From: Sneathiella litorea
Lineage (GTDB): Bacteria; Pseudomonadota; Alphaproteobacteria; Sneathiellales; Sneathiellaceae
Reading direction: 5' to 3'
NCBI RefSeq assembly: GCF_009882915.1
Contig: NZ_WTUW01000001.1
Location: 1,178,357-1,242,356, forward strand
DNA: 64,000 bases
The position numbers were made by a program, and so were the translations under genes. This document shows, one piece after another, positions 55,608 through 64,000 of the stretch (position 1 is the first letter of the stretch; each line of letters opens with the position of its first letter). The notes under the pieces were generated by a model. It had not been told where the DNA came from and searched no databases. It worked only from the letters and a program-made list of their open reading frames with translations.

Positions 55608-56321
55608 CTAAATCCGTCTTTCTCCTTTAAGGATTTCAGCTATCCACTGGCCATATTGCTGCTGATCATTAGATTCTGCGAGGGAGGCAAGACTATCATC
55701 TGCAAAGTCAGGGTCTAATTGGACCCCTCGCCGCTGATTGATCAAATCCACTAAGAAGGGCAGCGTATGTTCAGGATGGGGTTGAAGCGAAAAGCAGCTG
55801 GGTGAATATTTAAGTCCGGCAAACTGACAAAAATCGGACGTGAGAATGAGCTCTGCATTCTCTGGTGCCTGGACCACCTGGTCCTGATGAAAGGAGAGGA
55901 GGCGTGCCTCTCTATTGTTGAGGACATCTGAATAAATCGTGCGCCCGACACTCCATCCGCCTGCAAATTTTTCAACCCTTCCTCCCATTGCCTGCGCCAT
56001 TAGTTGGTGGCCAAAACAAATACCTACAGTCGGCTGACCGCTAGCAATCAGTTTGCGAATGAAGGCCTCCAATGGTTTTACCCAGTTAAAATCCTCATAC
56101 ACCCCATGCTTAGATCCGGTGATGACCCATGCATCGCATTCCAATGGATGTTTCGGAAGCTGCATATCGATTGCTGCGTAGGTAACAAAATCAAAGGGCT
56201 CGTCTTCGAACAATTCTTTGAACATGTCGGGATACTCACCATACTTGACGCCGAGCGACCCACCAATACGCCCCGTTTGGATAATTCCAACCGTTGTTTT
56301 CTTCTCCAAATCAAGGGACAT
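55608..56321 (-). CDS. Class I glutamine amidotransferase
   Basis: 237 residues from ATG 56321, one base after the formate dehydrogenase stop. Catalytic GICFGHQLMAQAMGG with nucleophile Cys, and the His/Glu pair in LQPHPEH. Resembles GMP-synthase-like GATases; the acceptor is unknown. It is the last gene of the formate dehydrogenase operon. Confidence 0.87.
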   Translation of the reverse strand: MSLDLEKKTTVGIIQTGRIGGSLGVKYGEYPDMFKELFEDEPFDFVTYAAIDMQLPKHPLECDAWVITGSKHGVYEDFNWVKPLEAFIRKLIASGQPTVGICFGHQLMAQAMGGRVEKFAGGWSVGRTIYSDVLNNREARLLSFHQDQVVQAPENAELILTSDFCQFAGLKYSPSCFSLQPHPEHTLPFLVDLINQRRGVQLDPDFADDSLASLAESNDQQQYGQWIAEILKGERRI

Positions 56322-56322
56322 C

Positions 56323-59061
56323 TCAGGCTGACTTCCTTTCAACATTTACTGCACAGAATTTAACTTCAGCGATTTTACCAAAAGGGTCAAGTGCATCATT
56401 AGTCAGGAGGTTGACGGCTGCTTCTGCATAGCAAAAAGGAATAAAAATCATACCGTTCTGGACCGCGCCATCGACACGAACCCGAATATCTATCTCTCCG
56501 CGACGCGAACGAATGGTCACCAGATCTCCGGGTGCAGCGTCCAGCTGCTCCATCATTGCCGGGGGCATATGAACGATTGGCTCCGGCTCTACCGCATCCA
56601 GAACACTTGCTCGGCGGGTCATCGAACCAGTATGCCAATGCTCCAGCAGGCGGCCGGTGGTCAGAACAATGGGGAAATTTTTATCGGGGATTTCATCCGG
56701 AGAAATCAAGCTCGCGGGCACAAATTTTCCGAGGCCGTTCGCCGTCGGAAAATCCTCGGTAAATATAAGCGGCTGTCCCGGATCTTCCGGGCTTTCGCAA
56801 GGGTAAATAACAGAATCGGCAGCCTCAAGCCGTTCCCAGCTGATACCTTTAATGCTATCCATTGTCTGAGTCATTTCGGCGAACACGTCTTTCGGGTGAT
56901 CGTAATGCCAATCCAGCCCAAGGCGTCTGGCTATTTCCTGGATAATCCAGAGATCCTGACGCGCATCGCCGGGAAGGGGCACGGCTGCGCGGCCAATCTG
57001 GACCTGACGGTTGGTGTTGGTAACAGTTCCATCTTTCTCGGGCCAAGCCGAGGCCGGGAGAATGACATCGGCATAGGCCGCCGTCTCTGTCACAAATAGA
57101 TCCTGCACCACAAGGTGATCCAGCATGGCAAGGGCTTGCCGAGCGTGACTTACGTTCGGGTCTGACATCGCGGGGTTCTCCCCCATGATATACATGGCAT
57201 TGATTTCGCCCCGATGGACAGCCTCCGTGATTTCAACCACTGTGAGGCCTTTCTTGGGATCAAGCTCTGCACCCCAGAAGCGCTCGAATTTTTCGCGTAT
57301 AGCGGGGTCTTCAACCGATTGATAATCTGGCAGGAACATTGGGATAAGCGCTACATCCGAGGCGCCTTGAACATTATTCTGACCACGCAAGGGATGCAGT
57401 CCGGTTCCGGGACGACCTACCTGACCCGTCATCAGAGCGAGACTGATCAGGCAACGGGAATTATCTGTTCCATGGACATGCTGGCTAATCCCCATTCCCC
57501 AGAATATAATTGCCGCCTTGGCCTTGGCAAACTCCCGCGCAACCTCCCGGATCAGATCCGGTGAGATTCCGGTCACAGGCTCCATGGCTTCCGGGCTGAA
57601 CTCCTCCAGATGGACTTTCAGCTCTTCAAAATTCTCAGTGTGGTTTTTTATGTAGTCCTTGTCTGTTAGGTCTTCCTTCACGATGACATGCATCATCGAA
57701 TTAAGCAGCGCCACGTCTGTCCCCGGTTTTTCCTGCAACATATATTTAGCATGGCGGGAAAGCGACTGACCGCGTGGATCGATAATAATCAGCTTCGCGC
57801 CCTTCTTGGCTGCGTTCTTGAAGAAAGTAGCGGCGACTGGATGGTTGATGGTCGGGTTTGATCCGATCACCATAATCACATCGGCATTTTCCGCCTCATT
57901 AAATGGGGCTGACACGGCACCGGACCCAACGGTTTCCAGCAGTGCTGCCACGGAAGAGGCGTGACAAAGGCGCGTGCAGTGATCAACATTATTGGTGCCA
58001 AAGCCAATACGAACCAGCTTCTGAAAAAGATAGGCTTCTTCATTCGATCCTTTGGCTGAACCGAATCCGGCGAGCGCGCCGCCGCCTTTTTCATCCCGCA
58101 CCTTCCGAAGGCCACTAGCGGCGAAATCAAGTGCCTCTTCCCAGCTTGCTTCACGGAAATGGGTATAAGGGTTAGCGGGGTCGAGGGTGGCAACATCCTC
58201 TTTCGCGACACCTTCTTTGCGAATTAGTGGAACAGTCAGACGTTCCGGGTTATGGATATAGTCAAATCCGAAGCGTCCCTTGATACAGAGCCGTTCCTCA
58301 TTGGCGGGGCCGTTGCGGCCATCGGCATAGAGGATCTTGTCATCCCGAACCTTGAAGGTCAGCTGACAGCCTACCCCACAGAAGGGGCAGACGCTGTTTA
58401 CCTCACGATCTATGTGATCGTCATGCAGGATAGATTTTTCCAGTAATGCGCCTGTGGGGCAAGCCTGCACGCATTCTCCGCAGCCGACGCAAGTGCTCTC
58501 TCCCATGGGGTCGTCAAAATCAAAGACAATCTTTGAATGTACTCCGCGTCCTGCCATGCCGATGACGTCGTTTACCTGAACATCACGGCAAGCCCGGACG
58601 CAGAGGTTGCAATTGATGCAGGCATCGAGATTTACGGCCATCGCCGGATGGGACAAATCCTCTGTCGGCATTTCTCGCGGGGCAAAGCGGCTGGTTGTAA
58701 TATCCTGCTGGTCTGCCATTTGCCAGAAATGGCTGCCGTCGTCATAGGCAGTTTCGCGATCTGGCTGATCGGCAATGAGAAGCTCCATAACCATCTTGCG
58801 GGATTTCTCTGCGCGTTCTGTCGCGGTGTGAACTTTCATTCCGTTAGTTGGTTTGCGGATGCAGCTTGCGGCTAAAACTCTCTCTCCCTCGACCTCCACC
58901 ATGCAGGCGCGGCAATTTCCATCCGCTTCAAAGCCGATACGGTCCGCATGACAAAGATGCGGGATTGTTTTGCCCTGCTGCTTGGCAACATCCCAGATGG
59001 ATTGACCGGCTTTTGCGGTTACCTGTTTGCCATCCAGTTCAAAGGTGACTGTCTCGCTCAT
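56323..59061 (-). CDS. fdsA: NAD-dependent formate dehydrogenase, catalytic subunit
   Basis: 912 residues from ATG 59061 (GGAGGCGG upstream). N-terminal 2Fe-2S (Cys37, 50, 53, 67), two 4Fe-4S ferredoxin motifs (148-158 and 191-201), then the molybdopterin domain with its own 4Fe-4S (Cys225, 228, 232, 259). Cys366 in RLCHASS takes the place of selenocysteine as the molybdenum ligand. Oxidises formate to CO2. It overlaps the beta subunit stop by four bases. Confidence 0.95.
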   Translation of the reverse strand: MSETVTFELDGKQVTAKAGQSIWDVAKQQGKTIPHLCHADRIGFEADGNCRACMVEVEGERVLAASCIRKPTNGMKVHTATERAEKSRKMVMELLIADQPDRETAYDDGSHFWQMADQQDITTSRFAPREMPTEDLSHPAMAVNLDACINCNLCVRACRDVQVNDVIGMAGRGVHSKIVFDFDDPMGESTCVGCGECVQACPTGALLEKSILHDDHIDREVNSVCPFCGVGCQLTFKVRDDKILYADGRNGPANEERLCIKGRFGFDYIHNPERLTVPLIRKEGVAKEDVATLDPANPYTHFREASWEEALDFAASGLRKVRDEKGGGALAGFGSAKGSNEEAYLFQKLVRIGFGTNNVDHCTRLCHASSVAALLETVGSGAVSAPFNEAENADVIMVIGSNPTINHPVAATFFKNAAKKGAKLIIIDPRGQSLSRHAKYMLQEKPGTDVALLNSMMHVIVKEDLTDKDYIKNHTENFEELKVHLEEFSPEAMEPVTGISPDLIREVAREFAKAKAAIIFWGMGISQHVHGTDNSRCLISLALMTGQVGRPGTGLHPLRGQNNVQGASDVALIPMFLPDYQSVEDPAIREKFERFWGAELDPKKGLTVVEITEAVHRGEINAMYIMGENPAMSDPNVSHARQALAMLDHLVVQDLFVTETAAYADVILPASAWPEKDGTVTNTNRQVQIGRAAVPLPGDARQDLWIIQEIARRLGLDWHYDHPKDVFAEMTQTMDSIKGISWERLEAADSVIYPCESPEDPGQPLIFTEDFPTANGLGKFVPASLISPDEIPDKNFPIVLTTGRLLEHWHTGSMTRRASVLDAVEPEPIVHMPPAMMEQLDAAPGDLVTIRSRRGEIDIRVRVDGAVQNGMIFIPFCYAEAAVNLLTNDALDPFGKIAEVKFCAVNVERKSA

Positions 59062-60767
59062 TTGACCGCCTCCGGAAAATGCTTGAGGATCGACATCAGA
59101 CCGTTGGGAGCTGCCTGCCCGAGCCCGCAAATGGAGGCATCACGCATGACCGCGCTAAGCTCGGTCAGAAGATCGCTATCCCAATGTTCGGCCTCCATTA
59201 TTTTGAGCGCTTTCTCTGTACCGGCGCGACACGGGGTGCATTGCCCGCAGCTTTCATCCTCGAAAAAGCGCATCAGGTTGCGTGCCACCATCTTCAGGTC
59301 ATCCTTGTCCGAAATGACGATAACGGCGGCAGAGCCAATAAAACATCCGTATTTTTCCAGCGTTCCGAAATCGAGCGGGATGTCCGCCATGCTTGCCGGA
59401 AGAAGGCCACCGGATGCGCCACCGGGAAGATAGGCGCGAAATTCATGGCCATCCTCCATGCCGCCGCCATATTCCTCAATCAGTTCTTTCACCGTGATAC
59501 CAGCAGGGGTGATATAGACACCCGGCTTTTTCACATGACCGGATAGGGAGAAACTGCGGAATCCTTTGCCGCCATGTCGTCCACCTTCCTTAAACCAGTC
59601 CGGCCCTTTTCGAATTATGTCGGGCAGCCAATAGAGTGTTTCCACATTATTGATAAGGGTTGGCCGACCAAACAATCCGACATGGGCCGGGAAGGGCGGT
59701 TTATGACGGGGCAGGGCGCGCTTTCCCTCGATACTTTCCAGCATAGCGCTTTCTTCCCCGCATATATAGGCACCGGCGCCTCGCCGCAGAATAATCTCCC
59801 GCCCGCTATCAAGTTGTTCAGCTTTCAGCTTGTTGATACATTCCGAAAGTATCCGGGCTGTCTCCGGATATTCATCACGCAGAAAGATATATATCTTTTC
59901 CGCGTCAACGATCTCCGCACCGATCAGCATGCCCTCTATAAACTGATATGGGTTCTTATTGAGAAAATACCGGTCCTTGAAAGTCCCGGGTTCGCTTTCA
60001 TCGGCATTGACGGCCATGTAACGCGGGCCCGGAACGGACAACACGGAGTTAAGCTTTAACGCATGCGGGAAGCCTGCCCCACCAAGGCCGCGATGACCAC
60101 TTTCGTTTAATGCTTCGATGATGGTGTCTGCCAGCAAGTCCCCGCGGCGCAATTCTCCATGAGAAGTAAATCCCCCCGTAGCAATATACTCCTCAAATGA
60201 AGTATAGGCGGGGACTGGAAGCGGATTATTTCTCTTTTCCGCCTCTACCTGTTTTTCGACATCTTCAAGTGTTGCATGTCCGACGTAGCGATCCTTTAAG
60301 CGTGCAACGGGAGCAATTTCACAACGCCCCATGCAGGCGCCATGGGTGATATGAATATTGCTGCCGTATTTTTCAGCGAGCTTCCTCTTCAGTTCCATCG
60401 ATCCGGCCATCTCGCATGAGAGGCTGTCGCAGACTTTGATGGTGAGAGCGGCAGGTTTTGCGTCACCTTCCTTCACGACCGTAAAATTATGATAAAAGGT
60501 TGCGACTTCGTAGACTTCAGCCAGAGCAAGACGCATTTCCTCTGCCAGCGCGGCTAAATGATCCGCAGAAAGGTGGCCATAGTTATCCTGAATCAAATGC
60601 AGATGTTCGAGGAGCAGGTCGGACTGACGCGAGCGATCTCCGAGTAGGGCGGAGATCTCACGGGCGGCAGATGGATTGACTTGTCGCCCCTTCTTCTGAT
60701 AGCGGGCTTTTCGTCCTCCCTTGCCCGGAGCTTTTGGAACTGCAAATAATGTTTTCCCTGCTGTCAA
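59058..60767 (-). CDS. fdsB: Formate dehydrogenase beta subunit, NuoE-NuoF fusion
   Basis: 569 residues. The N-terminal part is NuoE-like with 2Fe-2S Cys113, 118, 145 and 149; the rest is NuoF: HRGLGGAGFP, FMN/NAD region, 4Fe-4S motif ESCGQCTPCRAGT and SICGLGQAAP. It passes electrons from the catalytic subunit to NAD. In many organisms these are two genes (fdsG and fdsB). TTG 60767 with GGAGG eight bases before. Confidence 0.93.
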   Translation of the reverse strand: MTAGKTLFAVPKAPGKGGRKARYQKKGRQVNPSAAREISALLGDRSRQSDLLLEHLHLIQDNYGHLSADHLAALAEEMRLALAEVYEVATFYHNFTVVKEGDAKPAALTIKVCDSLSCEMAGSMELKRKLAEKYGSNIHITHGACMGRCEIAPVARLKDRYVGHATLEDVEKQVEAEKRNNPLPVPAYTSFEEYIATGGFTSHGELRRGDLLADTIIEALNESGHRGLGGAGFPHALKLNSVLSVPGPRYMAVNADESEPGTFKDRYFLNKNPYQFIEGMLIGAEIVDAEKIYIFLRDEYPETARILSECINKLKAEQLDSGREIILRRGAGAYICGEESAMLESIEGKRALPRHKPPFPAHVGLFGRPTLINNVETLYWLPDIIRKGPDWFKEGGRHGGKGFRSFSLSGHVKKPGVYITPAGITVKELIEEYGGGMEDGHEFRAYLPGGASGGLLPASMADIPLDFGTLEKYGCFIGSAAVIVISDKDDLKMVARNLMRFFEDESCGQCTPCRAGTEKALKIMEAEHWDSDLLTELSAVMRDASICGLGQAAPNGLMSILKHFPEAVK

Positions 60768-60784
60768 TTCAAGTTCCTCCGGTC

Positions 60785-60988
60785 CTATCTTGTGCGATTT
60801 TGCTCTTTATGCGCTTCTTCCGCGCTAAGCACAATAAGTTCAACCATACCAACAATGATCAACTGCTTTCCGGCATTCTCGAAATTAACTGTGACACGAT
60901 CCGCAACCGATGATTGCACTTGCCCAATCCCCCAGTTGGGTTCCTGCGGGTGGCGAACATATTGGCCGGGCGAAAACTGAGCGAGCAT
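60785..60988 (-). CDS. DUF3553 protein
   Basis: 67 residues. PGQYVRHPQEPNWGIGQVQS and VTVNFENAGKQLI match DUF3553, a small beta-barrel like the RNA-polymerase-binding CarD/Mfd tudor fold. Its stop lies 17 bases before the formate dehydrogenase beta start. ATG 60988. Possibly cotranscribed, with an unknown role. Confidence 0.87.
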   Translation of the reverse strand: MLAQFSPGQYVRHPQEPNWGIGQVQSSVADRVTVNFENAGKQLIIVGMVELIVLSAEEAHKEQNRTR

Positions 60989-61109
60989 GATTTTTCTCTT
61001 AACATGGTAGATAAGATTGTTGCATATTCACTCTAACAAATTGTCGTGCAGACGACAAAGCTTGTTCCATTTTTTTAGAGTTCCGCGGACTGCGGATTTT
61101 GGAGATCCT

Positions 61110-61748
61110 ATGATTGATTTGAAACTTGCCTCGCTAATGAGCTCCAAACTCTGCCATGATATCATCGGTCCTATTGGTGCTGTATGCAATGGGATAGAGC
61201 TTGTCAGCGATGACGGCAACGAAGATATGAGGACCGAGGCGCTTAAACTTATTAGTGAAAGCGCCGGGGAAGCGTCTGCGCGGCTTCAGTTTTACCGGCT
61301 TGCGTTTGGTCTTGCAGGAGGTATGGGACAAGAACTTTCATTGCGTGATGCACGTAGTCTTAGCCGTGACCTAATGGCGTACGGCAAGGTAAATCTGGAC
61401 TGGCCTGACAGCGAAGGCGGCGTGGAGATGCTGCCAAAAGATGTCATCAAGATCTTATGTAATCTGTTGGTTATCACGGCGGGTGCCTTACCTCGCGGTG
61501 GTGAAGTGCGCGTAACCGGTAGTGTGACCGGTGAGGATTGGTCGTTTTCATTTAAAGGAGTAGGAACGCGTGTTGTATTGCGTGAAGACGTCACTCATGT
61601 TCTTCAGAACGGATATAATGAAAATGAGCTTACGGCGCAAAATGTTGGTGTCCAGTACCTAATGGCACTTTGCGAGAATGCTAGTGCGGCGTTGGAGATT
61701 CTTGAAGTGGAAGATGACCTTGTCGCACTTGCTGTTCACTCAACTTGA
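61110..61748 (+). CDS. chpT: Histidine phosphotransferase ChpT
   Basis: 212 residues from ATG 61110 (GGAG five bases upstream; the longer frame from 61017 is less likely). The phosphorylatable His is in SSKLCHDIIGPIGAVCNG, followed by a degenerate HATPase-like half. In Caulobacter it relays phosphate from CckA to CtrA and CpdR. Divergent from the DUF3553/formate dehydrogenase operon. Confidence 0.9.
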   Translation: MIDLKLASLMSSKLCHDIIGPIGAVCNGIELVSDDGNEDMRTEALKLISESAGEASARLQFYRLAFGLAGGMGQELSLRDARSLSRDLMAYGKVNLDWPDSEGGVEMLPKDVIKILCNLLVITAGALPRGGEVRVTGSVTGEDWSFSFKGVGTRVVLREDVTHVLQNGYNENELTAQNVGVQYLMALCENASAALEILEVEDDLVALAVHST

Positions 61749-61967
61749 CGCGCCGTACCGGATACTTTTGCGTCTTTTCCCCATGGGTAGATCTCTAAAA
61801 TGGAGAACACCTGCTTGTATTTAGAGGCTATTTTATAGGCCAATAATACCAATTATCGGGTCAATCCGTAACTGCTTGTTAACCTCTATCCTGCATTCTA
61901 TATCTGAAATTTTCTGGGCATTTAATGCTCTGAAAAGAAAGTAAAGATGCGGAAAGTGCGCAGGCGA

Positions 61968-64000
61968 ATGGATGATCTTCTGAGTGAGTTTCTTACGGAA
62001 ACCAACGAAAGCATTGGTATCGTTGACGCTTCTCTTGTCGTTCTGGAACAGGATCCGAGCGACGAAAGCCATATCGACGGTATTTTTCGCCTTGTTCATA
62101 CCATCAAAGGAACCTGCGGTTTTCTTGCTCTGCCTAGACTTGAGGCGGTTGCGCATGCCGGCGAAAATGTTCTTGGAAAAATTCGCGATAAAGAAATTAC
62201 CGTTACCAGTGACGTTGTGACCCTCATTCTGGAAGCAATAGATGCCATCAAGGGAATACTGGCTGCAATCGAGGAAACGGAAAAAGAACCAGCTGGGGAT
62301 GATGCGGATCTGATTGCTCGTTTGAATGACCTTGCGTTTGGAGAGACAGCATTCGAAGCTGCTTTGGCCACTCAAACTGGAAAAGAGCCGTCTTTGGGAA
62401 TTGTTTCCGAAGAAGATCTGGAAGCTGCTTTTCGGGCCGCGGAAGGTCCGAACGCAGGCTCCGCAGATAAAAAAATTCGCCCTGGAGAAGTTTCTCTTGA
62501 AGAACTGGAGGCCGCCTTTCAGGCAGCCGAAGGGCCTGATGATACCCCTGAACCGACGGCCGAAAAGAAACCTGTCGCCGAGAAAGTCACGAAGGAATCA
62601 AGCATCGCCAATCAGAGCATTCGCGTGAATGTACAGATGCTCGAAAACCTCATGACAATGGTAAGTGAACTCGTCCTGACACGGAACCAGCTCCTTCAGA
62701 TGGTTCGCGGAATGGGCGATAGTGAATTTACTGTTCCTTTGCAACGTCTCAGCCATGTAACGACGGAGTTGCAGGAAGGACTGATGAAGGCGCGGATGCA
62801 GCCGATCGGCAACGCCTGGTCAAAGCTGCCACGAATTGTCCGTGACCTCAGTCATGATCTTGGCAAGAAAATAGAATTGGTTATGCATGGGTCCGAGACT
62901 GAGCTTGATCGTCAGGTCCTCGAACTGATTAAGGACCCGCTGACCCATATGGTGCGAAATTCAGCCGACCATGGGCTTGAAACGCCAGAGGATCGTGTCG
63001 CGGCCGGCAAACCGGAGACAGGCAAGATTATACTCGAGGCTTTTCACGAAGGTGGGCACATCATCATCAAGATTACCGATGATGGGCGCGGTTTGAATGG
63101 CGCCAAAATCAAGAAAAAGGTTATTGAAAATGGTTTGGCAAGCGAGGCCGAACTGGAAGACATGGGCAAGCAGCAGATCCATAATTTCATTATGCGCGCG
63201 GGCTTTTCAACGGCCGAGAAGGTAACCAATGTCTCGGGTCGGGGCGTCGGTATGGATGTCGTTCGATCCAATATCGAGAAGATTGGTGGAACGATTGCCT
63301 TAACCTCCGAAGAAGGGGAAGGGTCGACTTTTACGATCAAAATTCCCCTTACCCTTGCTATCGTTTCGGCGCTGATTGTGGAATGTGGCGGTGAAAGATT
63401 TGCCATACCTCAGACCAGTGTACTTGAACTTGTCAGGACATCTGCCGAGGGCAACTGCAACCATTTCATCGAAATGATAAACGAGGCGGCGGTCCTCCGT
63501 CTGCGTGATCAATTATTGCCACTCGTTCACCTGAATGAAATCCTGCGCCTTGAAACGGCTGCGGATGAAATTGCTGACCAAAGTAATGTTAAAGGTGCCG
63601 AGGAGTTTATCATTGTTATTCAGGTCGCAAGCTTTGTATTTGGCATTGTCGTCGACCGTGTCTTTGATACTGAGGAAATTGTCGTTAAACCGATTGCGCC
63701 AATTCTGAAAAATCTCGCCCTCTTTTCAGGGAATACAATTCTCGGGGATGGCAGCGTAATTATGATCCTTGATCCGAATGGTATAGCTGCAATGTCTGGC
63801 GATGCCGTTGTCGGGTCGGGCAGTTCCATAAAAGAGGAAACAACCCAGGCGGAGGTAAAGGAGGAGAAGGTCGCTCTTCTTCTCTTCCGGGCGGGCGGAA
63901 AAAATCCGAAGGCTGTTCCTCTATCCCTGGTCGCGCGTCTTGAGGAAATTGACGTAGACACCATCGAGGTCGCTAACGGCAGAAAAGTTGTGCAGTACCG
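61968..64000 (+). CDS. cheA: Chemotaxis histidine kinase CheA, 5' part (cut at the window end)
   Basis: 677 codons are visible and the stop is outside the window. Hpt domain with His in LVHTIKGTCGFL, a linker with two near-repeats (LEAAFRAAEG about 151-160, LEAAFQAAEG about 177-186), P3 dimerisation (SIRVNVQMLENLMTMVSELVL split over it), HATPase with NSADHG, DDGRGL and GRGVGMDVV, then a CheW-like P5 domain and the start of an extension (VALLLFRAGG). ATG 61968; an upstream ATG at 61947 is in frame too. It heads a chemotaxis operon that continues beyond. Confidence 0.94.
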   Translation, partial: MDDLLSEFLTETNESIGIVDASLVVLEQDPSDESHIDGIFRLVHTIKGTCGFLALPRLEAVAHAGENVLGKIRDKEITVTSDVVTLILEAIDAIKGILAAIEETEKEPAGDDADLIARLNDLAFGETAFEAALATQTGKEPSLGIVSEEDLEAAFRAAEGPNAGSADKKIRPGEVSLEELEAAFQAAEGPDDTPEPTAEKKPVAEKVTKESSIANQSIRVNVQMLENLMTMVSELVLTRNQLLQMVRGMGDSEFTVPLQRLSHVTTELQEGLMKARMQPIGNAWSKLPRIVRDLSHDLGKKIELVMHGSETELDRQVLELIKDPLTHMVRNSADHGLETPEDRVAAGKPETGKIILEAFHEGGHIIIKITDDGRGLNGAKIKKKVIENGLASEAELEDMGKQQIHNFIMRAGFSTAEKVTNVSGRGVGMDVVRSNIEKIGGTIALTSEEGEGSTFTIKIPLTLAIVSALIVECGGERFAIPQTSVLELVRTSAEGNCNHFIEMINEAAVLRLRDQLLPLVHLNEILRLETAADEIADQSNVKGAEEFIIVIQVASFVFGIVVDRVFDTEEIVVKPIAPILKNLALFSGNTILGDGSVIMILDPNGIAAMSGDAVVGSGSSIKEETTQAEVKEEKVALLLFRAGGKNPKAVPLSLVARLEEIDVDTIEVANGRKVVQY

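Noticed and set aside
57960-57985. Possible selenocysteine (TGA) in formate dehydrogenase
   Set aside because: The molybdenum-ligand position is an ordinary Cys codon (Cys366); the frame has no internal TGA.
61017-61109. 31-residue N-terminal extension of ChpT
   Set aside because: GGAG is at ATG 61110, and the extra residues do not resemble the family.

Overview
The window reads as chromosomal DNA of a free-living, probably marine, alphaproteobacterium of moderate GC content. Markers that point there are a circularly permuted two-piece tmRNA gene (ssrA), an alphaproteobacterial-type SspB followed by a class I fumarase, an RHH protein and DUF4169, the phosphotransferase ChpT, Usg, DUF1491, DUF2336 and DUF3553 proteins, and an NAD-type molybdenum formate dehydrogenase. 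Placement near Sneathiella or other Rhodospirillales-like lineages is inference only. I see no insertion sequence, phage, integrase or CRISPR array. It is gene-dense and mostly core genome.

Layout. 0-3.6 kb: tail of a response regulator, tRNA-Val(GAC), two small lipoproteins, a DUF3237 protein and an MscS channel. 3.8-9.5 kb: an MFS transporter, a CaiB/AMACR-type CoA enzyme and a 1076-residue membrane-anchored coiled-coil protein with TipN-like architecture. 9.6-16.9 kb: biotinyl carrier, TypA/BipA, an M20 amidohydrolase, a crotonase, the D-glutamate pair DgcN-DgcA and a gamma-carbonic-anhydrase-like protein. 17-26 kb: a GGDEF-EAL protein, cytochrome c, DUF6969-like and DUF2336 proteins, a thioesterase, D-lactate dehydrogenase, two HAD proteins and an exported pentapeptide-repeat protein. 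26.4-34 kb: a 1372-residue FecR/Calx-beta/VWA/RTX secreted protein bracketed by two membrane class III nucleotide cyclases. 34-46 kb: haloalkane dehalogenase; DUF4169-RHH-fumarase-SspB-ssrA; folA-thyA; DUF1491; tag; ygfZ; pyrC; GFA; usg; acuI-like; cysQ. 46-61 kb: acyltransferase, fdhD-mobA, EamA exporter, LysR, mmsA-mmsB, a decayed alpha/beta-hydrolase, EamA plus crotonase, and a formate dehydrogenase operon (DUF3553, NuoE-NuoF fusion, catalytic subunit, glutamine amidotransferase). 61-64 kb: chpT and the 5' part of cheA, which is cut by the window end.

Functional threads. Valine/isobutyrate breakdown (mmsAB), CoA-ester chemistry (crotonases, AMACR, thioesterase, AcuI-like), D-lactate and D-glutamate use, and formate oxidation (the enzyme with its FdhD and MobA maturation factors 8 kb away) suggest a heterotroph living on amino acids and short acids. 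Signalling is rich: two cyclases, a c-di-GMP enzyme, ChpT and CheA.

The points most worth a second look are the cyclase/FecR-RTX locus, the ssrA-sspB pair, three genes that seem to lack ATG/GTG/TTG starts (CTG or ATT fits the reading frame and a Shine-Dalgarno site), the coiled-coil gene with a pseudoknot-like leader, two small proteins of 46 and 52 residues, and the hydrolase pseudogene.
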